DNA of 64,000 bases from Gnetum montanum (taxonomy: Eukaryota > Streptophyta > Gnetopsida > Gnetales > Gnetaceae): positions 242,531 through 306,530 of the forward strand of contig MNCI01000001.1 in assembly GCA_015680685.1 (NCBI GenBank), given 5' to 3'. Shown here piece after piece: positions 26,215 through 37,777 of this stretch (position 1 is its first letter; the number at the start of each line of letters is the position of its first letter). The notes under the pieces are model-generated. The model searched no databases, had not been told where the DNA came from, and saw only the letters and a list, made by a program, of their open reading frames with translations. The position numbers and the translations under genes were made by a program.

Positions 26215-26520
26215 ATTTTTTCTAGTAGTTTACTACTAGTTTTCATAAGCTTTTTCTATTTTTACAAGCTTTTTTCTCATTTTATTAATTTTGGCTAGAT
26301 TTTTTTATTTAATAATTTAAAACCTATTGTCTCTAGATTTTTTATTATTTTGACACCTTACAACTTGTTTTCTTTAGAGTTTTACTAATTTTAATAATTT
26401 ACAACCTAATTTTCTTAGCCTCCTAATATTTTGACAATTAGAAATCTATTTTCTTCATGTTTGCATCCATTTTGGTAGTTTATAGCTTTTTTTTCATTGA
26501 AATTTTGTTTATTTTTGTTA
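26215..26520 (+). repeat. Tandem array, period about 40 bp (B1 3' region)
   Basis: T-rich units such as TTACAACTTGTTTTCTTTAG..., TTTACAACCTAATTTTCTTAG... and TTAGAAATCTATTTTCTTCA... begin near 26,318, 26,358, 26,398, 26,438 and 26,478, with two more degenerate units before. It has no coding potential. Confidence 0.65.
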
Positions 26521-26589
26521 TGAAAATCCAAAAAAAATAAAATAAATAGTATTATTTATACTATTTTCAACCTAGTGTAACCTTATTTG

Positions 26590-26880
26590 ACCAAGTTTGA
26601 CATAGTCAATATCATTTGATCTCATTTGGTATTATTTGATATCATTTGATGTTATTTGATACCATGTTGTATTATTTTGAACCATTTTGATCCCATTTGG
26701 TGTCATTTTTTATTATTTCGATATTATTTGGCCTTATCTTGAAACATTTTGATCACATTTGGCCTTATTTCACCTTCATATGATGTAACTAAATATCATT
26801 TAGTATCATTTTCTATCATTTATGACATTACTTGACCTCATTACACCCTGTCTTACTTTTTTGGACATTATTGTGCCCAT
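26590..26880 (+). repeat. Minisatellite, period about 10 bp (ATCATTTGAT type)
   Basis: Successive decamers read ATCATTTGAT, CTCATTTGGT, ATTATTTGAT, ATCATTTGAT, GTTATTTGAT and so on, decaying to the right into longer spaced CATTTGGCC/CATTTAGTATCATTT words. It ends at the E insertion site. Some 25 units are visible. Confidence 0.75.
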
Positions 26881-26893
26881 TATATTTTATTAC

Positions 26894-27749
26894 TGATGAG
26901 TAGCAAGTAGACCCTACATCCAACCATATGAATCACAAGTGTTGCACTAGCAATCTAGTCAAATTTTGTAGACTTTAGTTCCTAAATATGCTGATGGACA
27001 AAGATAGTGACTTAGATATGTGATCATTGTTTTATTGGCTTCAATTTTGTAAGTGCAAGTGTATGGTTGAGTATAAGTCATGAAATATGATTTTTATTTG
27101 TATTTTTATATTTTCTTTTATTTGATCTAAGTGGAAAAAAGGTAATTAATTGTAAATTTAATAATTAAGTATCTAATTTCTTAATATAAGTATCCTAACA
27201 TAAGCATCTAGGCCCATCTTCCATGCACATCCTAAACTTATTATGAATGTTGTTGGGTTACCAAGTGTTAGGCTACTAGGCATACCAAGTGATAACACTA
27301 CAGGGATTTCCAAGCATTAATGGTATGATTATTAGGAATATTACTTAACTAAGTTCATGAATCTCAAATGCATTAGTATTAAAATTGCATAATTGAAATA
27401 TTAAACTATTCTTAAGTGTTGCAAGGGATTCCAAGAATCTCGTCTTTATTGCTAGCATACCAAAGTGTTTAGGTACATTGATGTTTGAATAATGAACCGT
27501 ATAATCCTTGAAGTCCTACTACAAGCACTTAGAAAATATTGTAACTTTGATGGAAGAAAACTATAAGAACTTGGCTAAACTAATGACATAACATGCATAA
27601 GTGTAGTGGGTATGCACATTTATATAGGTAAAACTAGACACTATGTTAATGCATCTACATTGCTACATCTAACCATGTGTCAATGGGGAAACATTGATGG
27701 GGCTATGTTGATGCATGCTCATCTAGATAGCATGTTGCATGATTCATCA
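26894..27749 (-). repeat. 3' LTR of E
   Basis: On the plus strand it starts TGATGAGTAGCAAG and ends GATTCATCA (TG...CA on both strands). Shared words with 54,874-55,701 include CCATATGAATCA, TAGTTCCTAAATATG/TAGTTCCTAAATGTG, ACCAAGTGTTA, AAGTGTTTAGGTACATTGATGTT and CATGTTGCATGATTCAT/CATGTCACATGATTCAT. A minus-strand TATA box (CTATATAAATG) lies at 27,617-27,627, only about 125 bp from the LTR start. That interval is filled with TGCATC/ATTGATG words. Confidence 0.92.
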
Positions 27750-27766
27750 TACCTCCACAATTGAAT
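27750..27766 (-). promoter_or_regulatory. Polypurine tract of E
   Basis: The minus strand reads CAATTGTGGAGGTA directly before the LTR start, preceded by AAGGATGAGTTTTCATTCA. The same arrangement (CATGGGGGTA after GACGAGTTTTCATTTA) precedes the D LTR. Confidence 0.75.
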
Positions 27767-27949
27767 GAAAACTCATCCTTAAGTGAATGAGAATGGGATC
27801 AAGCTTCCTACAAAATTAGGAAGGTATGAAATCATTGACTGAAAAACTCTACTTGACTAACTTTAAGTCTTGGATTGTATGGATTTACAAAAATTGACAA
27901 AATTAGGTATCCTAGATAACAAAATTTAACACCCTTACAAAGATAACTC

Positions 27950-30900
27950 ATAGTGGTCCTTTGATTACTGAATATGAAGAGGAGATCAAATAGTGCTAGG
28001 AGGTGAAGGCTCTTTATGTGCTAAAGGATCTTCTCCAAGCTTTGGCACTCTTGGTGGTAGGTGAGGTTGAGGTTGTGGCTATGGTTGGTTTGCTATAGCA
28101 AAAGGCATCTAGCAATGCCTTCATCTTCTTCTCCTTACTCTATGGATCTTACATAGTTCATGCAGCTTCATGAATGTAGGTTGGTACAAGGACATTCCAT
28201 GAATAAGACATTACCAAGAATAACTCTTTAACATTGATAAACCATGTTGTGAATTGTTTACATTCGATGTCAAACATCTTTACAAGGTTCTATAATTCAT
28301 GGTAGTCATACATTCTCTTGGCCAGGTTCTCAAAAACTAATTGTTGGTTAGTAAATTATCTTTTGAGAACTTCAAGCTCCACATTAGCTTTTTATAGATT
28401 CTACTTGATGTCTTGGTGGTGATTGAACTTGACCTCATGGAGGAGGTATGAGTTGGACACCTACTTCTCCAATTCTAACCTTGGGCTTCTGGTTGTTAGC
28501 ATTGCCAAGTTTGCATAACAAAGGTTCAAAAGCTTCATGTATTCTCTTATCTCTTTAATCTATAGCTCTTTTAGGCAAATTTTTTCTTTACATTAGGCAT
28601 GAAGATCATTGAAGATTGATTACCATATGTAACCTCTTTATTGGAGTTGGTGGAGCACCTCATTCATCTTCACCTTGGCTAGTTGAATTTCTTTCTTATT
28701 TACCTCCTTGAGAAGTCTCACCTAGTCCTTGTAGTGATTTTTTAGACATTCAAACTTCAAGGCCTCATTTTTACAGGTGACTACCTCAATGGTCATTTTC
28801 TAAAAAAGTTCTCAAAATTCCTTCATTGATAAATTGTGGTTCTCCACTACTAACCTTCTTAGATCCATGTTTATCTTAGCAAGATGCTCATGTTGCTATC
28901 TCATTAATTTTATCATTTAGTCTTTTTACTCCTTAAAATTACATATCCAATGGATTTTCTTGGTTAAGGTTAGGTTCTCCTTGCAAACTTGCACCAAATC
29001 CTTATTTGTGTGAATAGAAATTACTTCCAATAAGGACACATTGAAGATCATAATTTTTTTGAAACTCTTAACCTCTTTTAGTTAATTTTCAAGCTATAGC
29101 GAAGCTTCATCTCATGTGATGATCTAGATAAGAATGCTAGGATTGACTAAGCAGGTTTTCAGTTCCACAACCTTGGTACCTAATGTTTAGTTCTAATTGG
29201 TAGCTACCTAAAGTTAGGTGTTGGTTATGATGAACTTACCCTTTGTTTCGAGTAGCTTTGACTAGATTTTAGTTATTTCATCCAAGAGATTGAAGATCTT
29301 TGGAAGTAGTTACCTAGTCCCCACTAGTTAGTCCAACACTTCTTTGTATTAGGTTACACTTAGCCTTCTACTTGTTACTCCTTCAAAATCATGCACATAT
29401 TTTAGTGGAACACTGTCTAGCATCACTACCATAATAGTATTTAGTGCTTCTATCACCCTATCAGCCATGACCTTTACCACTATTTCCTATTCCTGGTGCT
29501 ACATCACTAAGACGATAGCCTCCTCATCCTCCTCCAAGTGCATCAAGAAGGTTTTAGCATTACCTAAAATTTTGAGAAACTCCTATAATCCAGGGGTGGA
29601 CATCATAACCTTTGGAATGTTTGGATTCAATCTTGTAGACGTCTATGTTCTTTGGGTGGAAAAAGTAGGATAGTCTCTTCCAACAAACTTATTGATCTAG
29701 TCAGTTTGTTAAGATGGCTTAATATTGGCTAATAGATTAATGGTTCACCACCACTTGGTTATCTTTTCTGCTATTGGAAGAGTTGCTCATGAAGTTTATT
29801 CATTCATTCAATGGTTGTACAAGCCTCTAAAATTGTCTCTCTAGTGGATGGTGGTGGTAGATGCTCCTCCTAAAGTAGTTTGTTGGGTGCTTTGTCCTTC
29901 ATTAGTTCTTGCCAAGAGGAAATATGAGCATGATGGATGATATCATTGGTGTACCGAGCTACATCTTCCCTTAGATAAAGTTTTTTGATTAGGCATGGAA
30001 AGGGAAGTATCTTTCTCCCTTGATCATTCTCATTAAACCACTTCTCTATTTATAGGAAGATAAGCTAAGGGAGGTTGATGGAAAATTTGCTACTTAGAGT
30101 AGCACACACATGGATGGAGAAGATAGTAACATTGCTAGGCCTCACCATTAGATTTAGGTGGTAGGCTACAATTTTTAAGTAAACTCTATCTACCTTGATT
30201 AGTGCATCGTGCTTCTTATGGCTTATCCCATAGCATCATTTGATTCATTATTTATTTTTGTTAGGATTTTCTTACATTAGTATCTCCACCAATGTTGTCC
30301 TAGTATCAAGTAGTCCAAGGGCCTCTACAATGGCCTCAACCAAGTAGAACACATTGATGTCTTTAATTTTAATAGTTGTGTCTACCTGTTAGTTGTTCCA
30401 AAAAAGATATGTTTTCCTCATGTATCACTCCCCATTGGATGTGAGGATGGACTACATAGGAGACCCCTGCAATTAGGCCTTAACCTCATCCAATGCTAAG
30501 TCTAGGAAGGAATCAAAGTTAAGCTTCTAATGAATTGAACTCTATATTTTCTTGAAGTAGATTCACTCTAGGTAGGTTATGGTCAAAGTGATCTCCAAAT
30601 TTGATCTAGGCCTTGGAACCTCATCCTACCTTGATTGGCCTATTTCGACTATAGAAATATACCAAATATATTCCACTTTAGGTTCCTCTTGAAGAGATCC
30701 CATTGCATGTATCTTTGATTCACCTTCTTGGGCCTACAGTGCTTGTTGGCCCCTTTCCCCTCTTGGCTACTTCTACCTTAGTTGGGATGGTCCTTTGCCC
30801 TATGATCTTTTTGGTGTCATTTGTGATGACAACATAACCTAGGATTAGTGTTTTATGTGTAACTATTAATTCCTTTAATACATTTTCTTATTTGGACATG

Positions 30901-31000
30901 TTATAGTTATTTTGGTTATTATCATGGTGAATGGATTATTTTAGTATTATTTTATCCATTTAGCTACTTGAGTTTGTTGATGAGGTTTAACTTACTGTAA
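27950..31000 (-). pseudogene. Extra 3' ORF of E: globular N-terminal part plus coiled-coil C-terminal part; function not recognised
   Basis: Athila elements carry an additional coding region after integrase, often called env-like. Here the minus strand holds about 1,000 decayed codons. The N-terminal part (30,600-29,950) has pieces such as YLVEAIVEALGLLDTRTTLVEI, DALIKVDRVYLKIVAYHLNL, SSKFSINLP and ENDQGRKILPF. The C-terminal part (29,150-28,100) is rich in heptad-like Leu/Lys/Glu runs (KENLTLTKKIHW, HEHLAKINMDLRRLVVENHNL, LAKVKMNEVLHQL, KANVELEVLKR), which point to coiled coil. No signal peptide or membrane segment is evident, so an envelope role is not supported. Stops occur every 10-40 codons. 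I do not recognise a named family. Confidence 0.5.
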
Positions 31001-32727
31001 ATTGGTAATTTTAATGATATTTTATTAATTAAACCTTGGGAAGTTAGAAAAATTTCAAAAATTTTCTATCATAAACCATAAGTTTGTGCCCCCCATGATG
31101 TGAAGCTTTGGTAGCTAAAGGGTCAAAGAACAAGTGAATTTGAACAAGTGATTAGAAAGTTATGGCTTTGAGAAGGCTCTAGGCTTTGAAAATTGAAAAA
31201 AAATCCTTGAGCATTATGAGAAAAATGTAAAAATTTGGCTAACTTCCATTACGTATTTATAGTACTTTTGCCATGCATTTATGAGGATGTGTTGGTGCAT
31301 GAGGCTATCTTAATGGGGATGCATCAATGCATCAGGTTGCAGGATGCATCGATGTAGCTATATGGAAAAACTTTCACATCTAAAAAACTATGTATAGAAT
31401 GAGAGTTTTTTAATGAAAATGTAATTGAGAGGAAGCCACAAAATGTTATATTAAGGACAAAACATTGAATAGGGCTTGGAATGAAGTTAGAATTGGATAT
31501 TTGGTTTGAGTGGAATATCAAGGAGTGCAAAAACTAGATGTTTCATGGTAGAAGAAAATGGGTTTGAGAGTGAAACAACTAAGATATAGGAAAATTAATC
31601 ATCCAAGATAAGGGGTATGTAAGTGGGTTCTCCACATAGCAACCTCATGTCTTTAATGCCCTTTCATGTCATCATACCAAGGAGTTTGTGAGCCCCACGG
31701 ATGATTAATGGATATGAATTATAAAAAATCAAGTCATCTAAGATTCCACCAAATAATTAAGACACATCCAAATGAACACATTGATTAAACATGATAATAG
31801 GTAGTGAGATGGAAACTAGATTAAAGTAATGAAGAGAGAGAGAATGGAATGAAGTTTCTTATGTTGGTTACATGAGGTCCTTTTTGAGTTTGTGATTAAT
31901 GTGATCTTGGGAACATCACATCCTTAGTTGGAACCAAGACCATCCACTTCTGGTGGCTTCACATCAACATCCTGGGATCATTGAACCTCCAAATCTCATG
32001 GACACTACAATAATCATCCACCATTCCAAAAGAGAGAAGAAAAAAGAAGTAGGAAGTGAATAAGGCCTTAGTTAGAGGGGTGTCTTCACTCATGGGTAAC
32101 ATGTGTTTCTAACCCCATAACTAGTGCTTGAAACCCATTATTTTGCCTATGGAGTGTGCTTTGAATTTCCATGTTCTTTTCATCGAAACCACACTGTGTG
32201 AAGATATTATTTCCTTTTATTAGTTGATGGTAGAAATGGTGAGGGATCAATGAGAATACCCAAAGAACTCCAAATAGTGTAATAAATTTCCTTGAAGCCA
32301 CACCTTTCCCAATTTCACTTGATTCAGCCTAATTCTAGGAGCATGAAGATCACAAGTTCATTTAGAGTTGTTTTGAAAAAGGACCCCATGCTTCTAGAAC
32401 AAAAGAAACATCATCTAGTTGTAGTGAAATGGGTGGATGTCATGGGTTCACTACCTAGTATCATGAAAAAAGCAATATGCCATTAATCAATGTTAGGATT
32501 CAATGATGAAATCCAATCATTAAGAAATCATTCTAAGTAATAGAACTTATTAACCACCATCCATTAGTAGTTGCATGTAACACCAAAGTCCTGATGGCAA
32601 TAAAGAAAAAGAAGATACACAAGAAAAGTCCAAATAAGAAAAATTATAGAGATTTTTTAAAATATTCAAAAAAATGGGAAATGTATAAAACTAGTGTCAA
32701 AAAAAGTTATAAAACTTAGGAGCCACT
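31001..32727 (-). other. E region between extra ORF and integrase; no gene recognised
   Basis: The minus-strand open frame at 32,086-32,301 (71 codons) follows integrase but matches nothing I know. At 31,280-31,370 several TGCATCAATG/GATGCATCGATG words resemble the U3 words of the E LTR, but no LTR edge is present. Confidence 0.4.
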
Positions 32728-33440
32728 TCATAGGATGTCAACATAGATGGCCATTTTCCCATGATTAAGTTGGAAGGGAGAGATATGAAAGATTAAGCAT
32801 GCAAGGCCATTAGTTAAGGCATTATTTTCACTAGTTGTTTTTGGTTCAAGGAAAGGTTTAAGTTGTTGGGTATTAGCCAAAAATATCTTACTTGGGCTAT
32901 CAAGATTGTATATCATCATGGTCCCAAATGGGAAATTTTCATATATGATGTAAGGACCCTCCCATAGCATTTGAAATTTGATACATTGAGGTACATACAT
33001 GGGGTTCCAATAGATCACCTTATCTCCTAGTTGAAATGTTACTTTCCATATCTTAAGGTCATGACCTTGTTTGTTGTGTGCCTTGTGTGCCTTATTCAAT
33101 GACATGGCCATTAATCTATTTTTTTCTAGCATGTTGATATTCATTAGTCTTTCTCTTTGAGCTAGACTTAAGTACAGGTTAAGGTCATAGCCTATTGAAA
33201 GTGTATGGAGCTTAGCTTGGATGGGAAGCATTGAAAGTTTTTTATACACTAGCTCATAGGGAGAATAATCAATAGGAAGTTTTCATGTTGAATGATAAGC
33301 CCAAAAAGCATCATTGAGTTTATTTCTCTAGTCTTTTCTATATTTATTGAAAGACCACCAAGAAATCTCATCTTACAATTTGTAACCTTACCATTCAACC
33401 CAAGGCTAGAGCGTTATTGTAAAATATAAATATTGTAATC
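32728..33440 (-). pseudogene. pol: Integrase C-terminal half of E
   Basis: From about 33,400 leftwards on the minus strand: NGKV (family NGQVE), KDWRNKLNDAFWAYHS (family KDWSxKLDDALWAYRT, frameshifted), DYSPYELVYKKLSMLPI (family SPYRLVYGKACHLPV), then the 173-codon open frame 32,728-33,249 with DLNLYLSLAQRERLMNINMLEKNRL, KQGHDLKIWKVTFQLGDKVIYW and FQMLWEGPYIIYENFPFGTMMIYNL. The last is the SH3-like C-terminal domain (W-x-GPY). The zinc-binding half lies at 49,460-49,850. The catalytic core between them is not found on either side, so it was lost with the insertion or later. Confidence 0.85.
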
Positions 33441-33479
33441 CATGAGATGCAATGTCACATAATTTAACTTTTGGGGCTG

Positions 33480-33668
33480 AACAATACCTCATAAGTTATC
33501 ATAGCCTTACTTACCAACTGGAAAAATTCATGCCATGTCTATATTTGGGCTTGGGAAGGTTTAAAATACCTTTTGAACCTCAACTACGTTGGAACCCATG
33601 CCCAATGTTGGTGGTGTGGGATTTTTATTTTCCCATCAATGGCCACCATAGCTACCATAATTACCAAT
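33480..33668 (+). repeat. Left piece of the B2 5' LTR (interrupted by A)
   Basis: Between the last recognisable E integrase and the A insertion is about 190 bp unlike E coding sequence. It runs without a break, over the A TSD, into 41,267-42,233, whose right part aligns with the B1 LTR. Words such as TTAAAATACCT and ATTTTCCCAT also occur early in the B1 LTR. The exact left edge is not visible. Confidence 0.4.
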
Positions 33669-34641
33669 TGATGAATCGTGGTTTGTCAGGTGCTGATATT
33701 GGATCCTTGATATCAGATGCTTGTTAACCAGGTGCTAATATTGGACCTTGTTAACCAAGTGCTAATATCATACCCCTGTTATCAGACCCTTGATATCTAA
33801 TGAGTCCTAATATCAGACCCTTGATATCAAACCCTCGATATCGTGGCCTGACAAGAAATATTGCGTACATGATATCGCGGTTCCTGTGTGAGCCTATAAC
33901 TACACAATGGAGCACATTGGAAAGTCAATAGTCAGTTAGTATTAGAGTAGGATATTTTTGTTAGTTTTTCCTCTCAACCCTTTTCCCCTAGTGCAAGCCC
34001 ACAGTGTGATGATTGTAATTGTATAGAACCTTTATTCGAGTGTGACGTACTTCGACATGTACATGACTAGAAATAAAGATCGATATTACTTCATCATTGC
34101 AGCATTCACTTAGTTTAATTATTTAATTGTTATTGTTATTTATTTATTTTGTAGTTAATATCTCTTCACCCTAAACTCCCTAAATACGGACTGAGTATGA
34201 CTTAATCACAAGCATTCAAGTGTGACTACTTGGTATCCTAGTAGCATACCTAGGCCATGCACTTGGTAATCCAAGTGGTAGTCATGCATGAGGTCTAAGA
34301 TGGGTATGAATGATCAAGGAACAGATGCTCATTGCACTTAGGCTAGCTTAGATTCTCTCTCCCAATTCCTATTAGCTTAACTCTCTCTCCCTTTTCCTCC
34401 TTGCTTAATTAAAATTATTTTCCATTGCCTCCAGGAGTAGCACTAGGTTAAAAACCACGTCATACACCTCACTCTAGACTAAACCATACATGACAAAGCA
34501 AATACTAGTCTAGGTAGAAAGATAGCGAACTACAATTAGCATCTAGATACCACAACTAGCCCATCTGTAGAGTTTGACTAGATCATGCATGAAATGCTCG
34601 TATTCATATGGTTGAGTGTAGGGGTACCTCATCACTCATGA
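33669..34641 (+). repeat. 5' LTR of A (973 bp)
   Basis: It starts TGATGAATCGTGG and ends GTACCTCATCACTCATGA. The first 200 bp are short repeats built on the palindrome GATATC (ACCCTTGATATC, CTAATATCAGACCC). A TATA-like word (CTATAACTA) lies near 33,893. It is 50 bp longer than the 3' LTR because of extra repeat units in this part. Confidence 0.9.
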
Positions 34642-34642
34642 T

Positions 34643-34663
34643 TGGTGCCATTACCAGGGATGG
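34643..34663 (+). promoter_or_regulatory. tRNA-Asp-type primer binding site of A
   Basis: TGGTGCCATTACCAGGGA lies one base after the LTR. The plant tRNA-Asp complement used by Athila elements is TGGCGCCGTTGCCGGGGA. Every difference is C to T or G to A, mostly at CpG. Confidence 0.85.
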
Positions 34664-34779
34664 TGCTAGTTATTTAGATTAGTTATATCATACAAGATTG
34701 CTATAATAAAGTATTCACAATATATCTCTTAGAAACGAAATTAAATTAAATTCAATTAAGTCACACACCACTCACAACA

Positions 34780-36962
34780 ATGTCTCTCTCACAAGACTCT
34801 ACTAATGCCACAACTTGTGAGGCAATTCATTGGAGAACCAACGAATTATACAATGAAGACAAAGTTTGGAGTACTCAACTTTATGTAGGAATTCCATATG
34901 TTCATGAGTATCCCAATGATACTCAAAGACTTTCATCATCCAACTCTAGCACCTCTAGTAAGGATGAGACATCCATAGAACGAGGAGGCTTGAAAGGCCT
35001 AGGAACTTCTCGATAACTAATAACTTATTTGGGGATGATTGGAAGACATACAAAAGTCATAACAAGTTTTAAAATTCCCTCTCTTCCTCTACTCCTTCAA
35101 CATCATATTGTGACACAGATGACTATCTTTCAAGGGATTGACATAGAACTAAAAATTGAGCTCACAAAGAAAATTGAGAACACCAACATGAACAAGGACA
35201 ACATCATCCCAACACACAAACTCAAAACTCACTTAGTGACGATGAATCCCTGCTAGCCACTAAGAGCCTAATGCCTATACAAGAGGTCATTTGAATATTC
35301 CACAAGAATTGCAAGCAAAGCCATCTACCCAGGCTTGAATTAAACAACTTTCCTAAGTTTTCTGGAAGCTATGATTTAGATCCCCAACAACATTTACAAG
35401 CCTTATATGATTCCTATGCATGGAAAAACATTGATAATAGATGAAAAAAACTTAATCTCTTTCCCATGACACTCGTTGGCCAAGCAAAAGTGTGGTACAT
35501 ATCGTTAAAACCAAAATCAATCTATAGTTGGCCAACAATGGTAGAACTCTTTACTGAATGATATCTAACCTATGCCAGAGTGTCAACCTTGAGAAGAAAA
35601 ATCCAAGAATGGAAATAAGAGAAACGTGAACCCTTGGACATGGCCTTAGAAAGATATTATGCATTATTAAACAACTACCCAGGCCATGGGTTTTCCAAGG
35701 AAAGGCTAATGTACCATATCATGGCTGGGCTTCATAATGAAACAAGGGAGACCCTAGGGATGTATGCCCAAGGTTAACTATATGAGCTATAAACCCATCA
35801 ACTCCAAGAGCTTATTAAGCAGGTAGCAAAAGAAGAAGGAGAAATGGATAAATGGGAGAATGTTGAAAGCTCTCAATAGGACCAAAATCCTGAATTAGCA
35901 AAGGTCCACGATTATGAAGAGCAGAAATCAACTCACCACAAGGAGGTGGGATCATCTTTGCTAGTACTATAACCATTGGATGAAGTTGAGGCAAAGATAA
36001 ATAGGATGATGGAATGGATACATGAAAAATGTGGAGAATATTCCAACATTAATGGAGATAGATTTATGAAAACCCAAGAAACAGGACAAAAAATCTTTAG
36101 ACAATCGAAAAGAAGGGTTGAAGAGAATAAGAACTTTACTACCAATCATACATATCAATGTAACATTTGCCTATATGATCACCCCAAGGGTCAATGCCCA
36201 ATATTATCACATTTGTATGAGAATTGGGGAAGAATGTTACATCTAGAGTTCATACAAAAATATTATGTTCAATCACAGTGGCAACAATCCCAGTCATGGG
36301 GGAGGCCATCCCCAAACTGGTTACACCCTTCATACCATCCGAACCTAAGTGCTTATCAAGTTCAACATCCTATTTCCGCAATTGGGTTAACATCCTCTAT
36401 CTCACAACATTTTTATTATTCTCCTTAATACTATCAACCTGTATCCTCACCAGTAGGACCACCACCTTAGGTACCTTACACTTCTCCTCAATTTCAAAAT
36501 TCTCATCCTTCACCTCCTTCTACATTGCCACCAATTGTACCTGAAGGATTCGCACCACAACATCAACCAACAAATGTTACTTATGCTTCTACTGTCAATA
36601 GTAGTGGGAATCCTCCACAAAATCATAGGCATCCCTTCTTTAGATGTGATCATAGAAAGGGGCACCATAGTTTAGAAACCACTACATCCACCAACTCAGC
36701 AAAATTCCAACACTATGGTGCATCTTCGTCTTCAAACCCAATGCCTCATGTTACCTTATCAGGTCCACCACTCAATACTCCAACAACCATGCAGCCCAAT
36801 GAATATAGCCACATCAGGAGACATTTTGATCCTTGCATACCATCTTATGGTCACAAGTACCATAGTGGATCAACTCCTTATAAATTAACCACATCTTATA
36901 ACTTGCCCCACTATGTCAACTCTAATCAAGTGTGTGAGCCCCAATGGAGTAAGTATGAGTAG
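34780..36962 (+). pseudogene. gag: Gag of A (Athila-like)
   Basis: Gag forms the particle that packages element RNA. A plausible start is ATG 34,780 (MSLSQDSTNATTCEAIHW), open to 35,256 with one in-frame stop. The gag core at 35,330-35,800 reads LNNFPKFSGSYDLDPQQHLQ, LFPMTLVGQAKVWYISLKPKSI, LRRKIQEWK, ALERYYALLNNYPGHGF and MYHIMAGLHNETRETL, matching Athila gag (LFPFSLxxKAKxWLxSLPPxSI ... ERFxxLLxxCPHHG). From 35,976 one frame continues to 36,962 with a single stop at 36,426-36,428. It holds the knuckle CNICLYDHPKGQCP (C-x2-C-x3-H-x4-C) and then a Pro/Ser/Tyr/His-rich tail. The HP.G..PILS.L segment recurs in E gag. Confidence 0.85.
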
Positions 36963-37777
36963 GTCCCAATATTTCTAGCATGCAAGGATCCCAACCTTCC
37001 ATTTATTAATTCTAGCCATGCTCAACCATTTAGTTATGGGGGGATATCCCCCATTCTAACAATAGAAAAATTAATAAATGTTTTCCTTTTCTTTAATTTT
37101 ATAATTATTTTTTTTCGAGTTTTTCATCTTCCAATTTATTATTTTGTCCTTTTGTGTTTTTGTCTTTTTGAGTAATCTCATCTATGAATAAAACACTCAT
37201 GTGACTCATTGGTTGAGGTGTTATTCTATGCTATCAAGTATTAGGTGACTAATTATTTTAACATCAAGCCCATCACATCCACCCAACCATTCTGTTAATA
37301 AGAGGTTCTACCTTGGGTACAATGATATTCCTAATCATTAAAACTTAATGTAACCTTGTGTTTATTATACCTAGAGTGAAGAAGGATGGACTAAGAGGGA
37401 ATGGCTAGGGTGTGACATCAAGGGGACTTGTGGATTCTCTTTGGTGACATCTATAGGAGTTATCATGCAACTTGGTTGTACTAAGATCCTTGTAGATCTA
37501 ATGAAAAATGGGAGTAAGAGTAATCAAAAGACACTCAATTAAGGAAACTTAATGCTATTCTAGAAGGTCCCACTGGAAATACATGCATCCATGCCTAAAG
37601 GTAGGCAGCTCCTCTAGCTTAAGCATTCATTCAAAAAAAAGAGAAGATAAGTGCCACAAAGCAAAATCACTCCTCCCTTATGGAATGACGAAAAATGTCG
37701 ATTGCTGGAAATACCAAGTGAATTTCTATGTACATAGTTCCAACCCCAGATCTGTGCAAGGGCCGTACTAGAGAAAA
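36963..37777 (+). other. A interior after gag; no gene recognised
   Basis: Where protease and RT should follow there is only AT-rich sequence. A G-rich GGGGGGATATCCCCC palindrome occurs at about 37,038-37,053. The open frame 37,583-37,771 has no recognisable domain. Confidence 0.5.

Noticed and set aside
24336-26880. CRISPR-like array
   Set aside because: Units are long, contiguous and diverged with no unique spacers; the setting is a plant retrotransposon.
31280-31370. TGCATCAATG-type words resembling the E U3
   Set aside because: No LTR edge, TATA box or TSD; the words are short and low in complexity.
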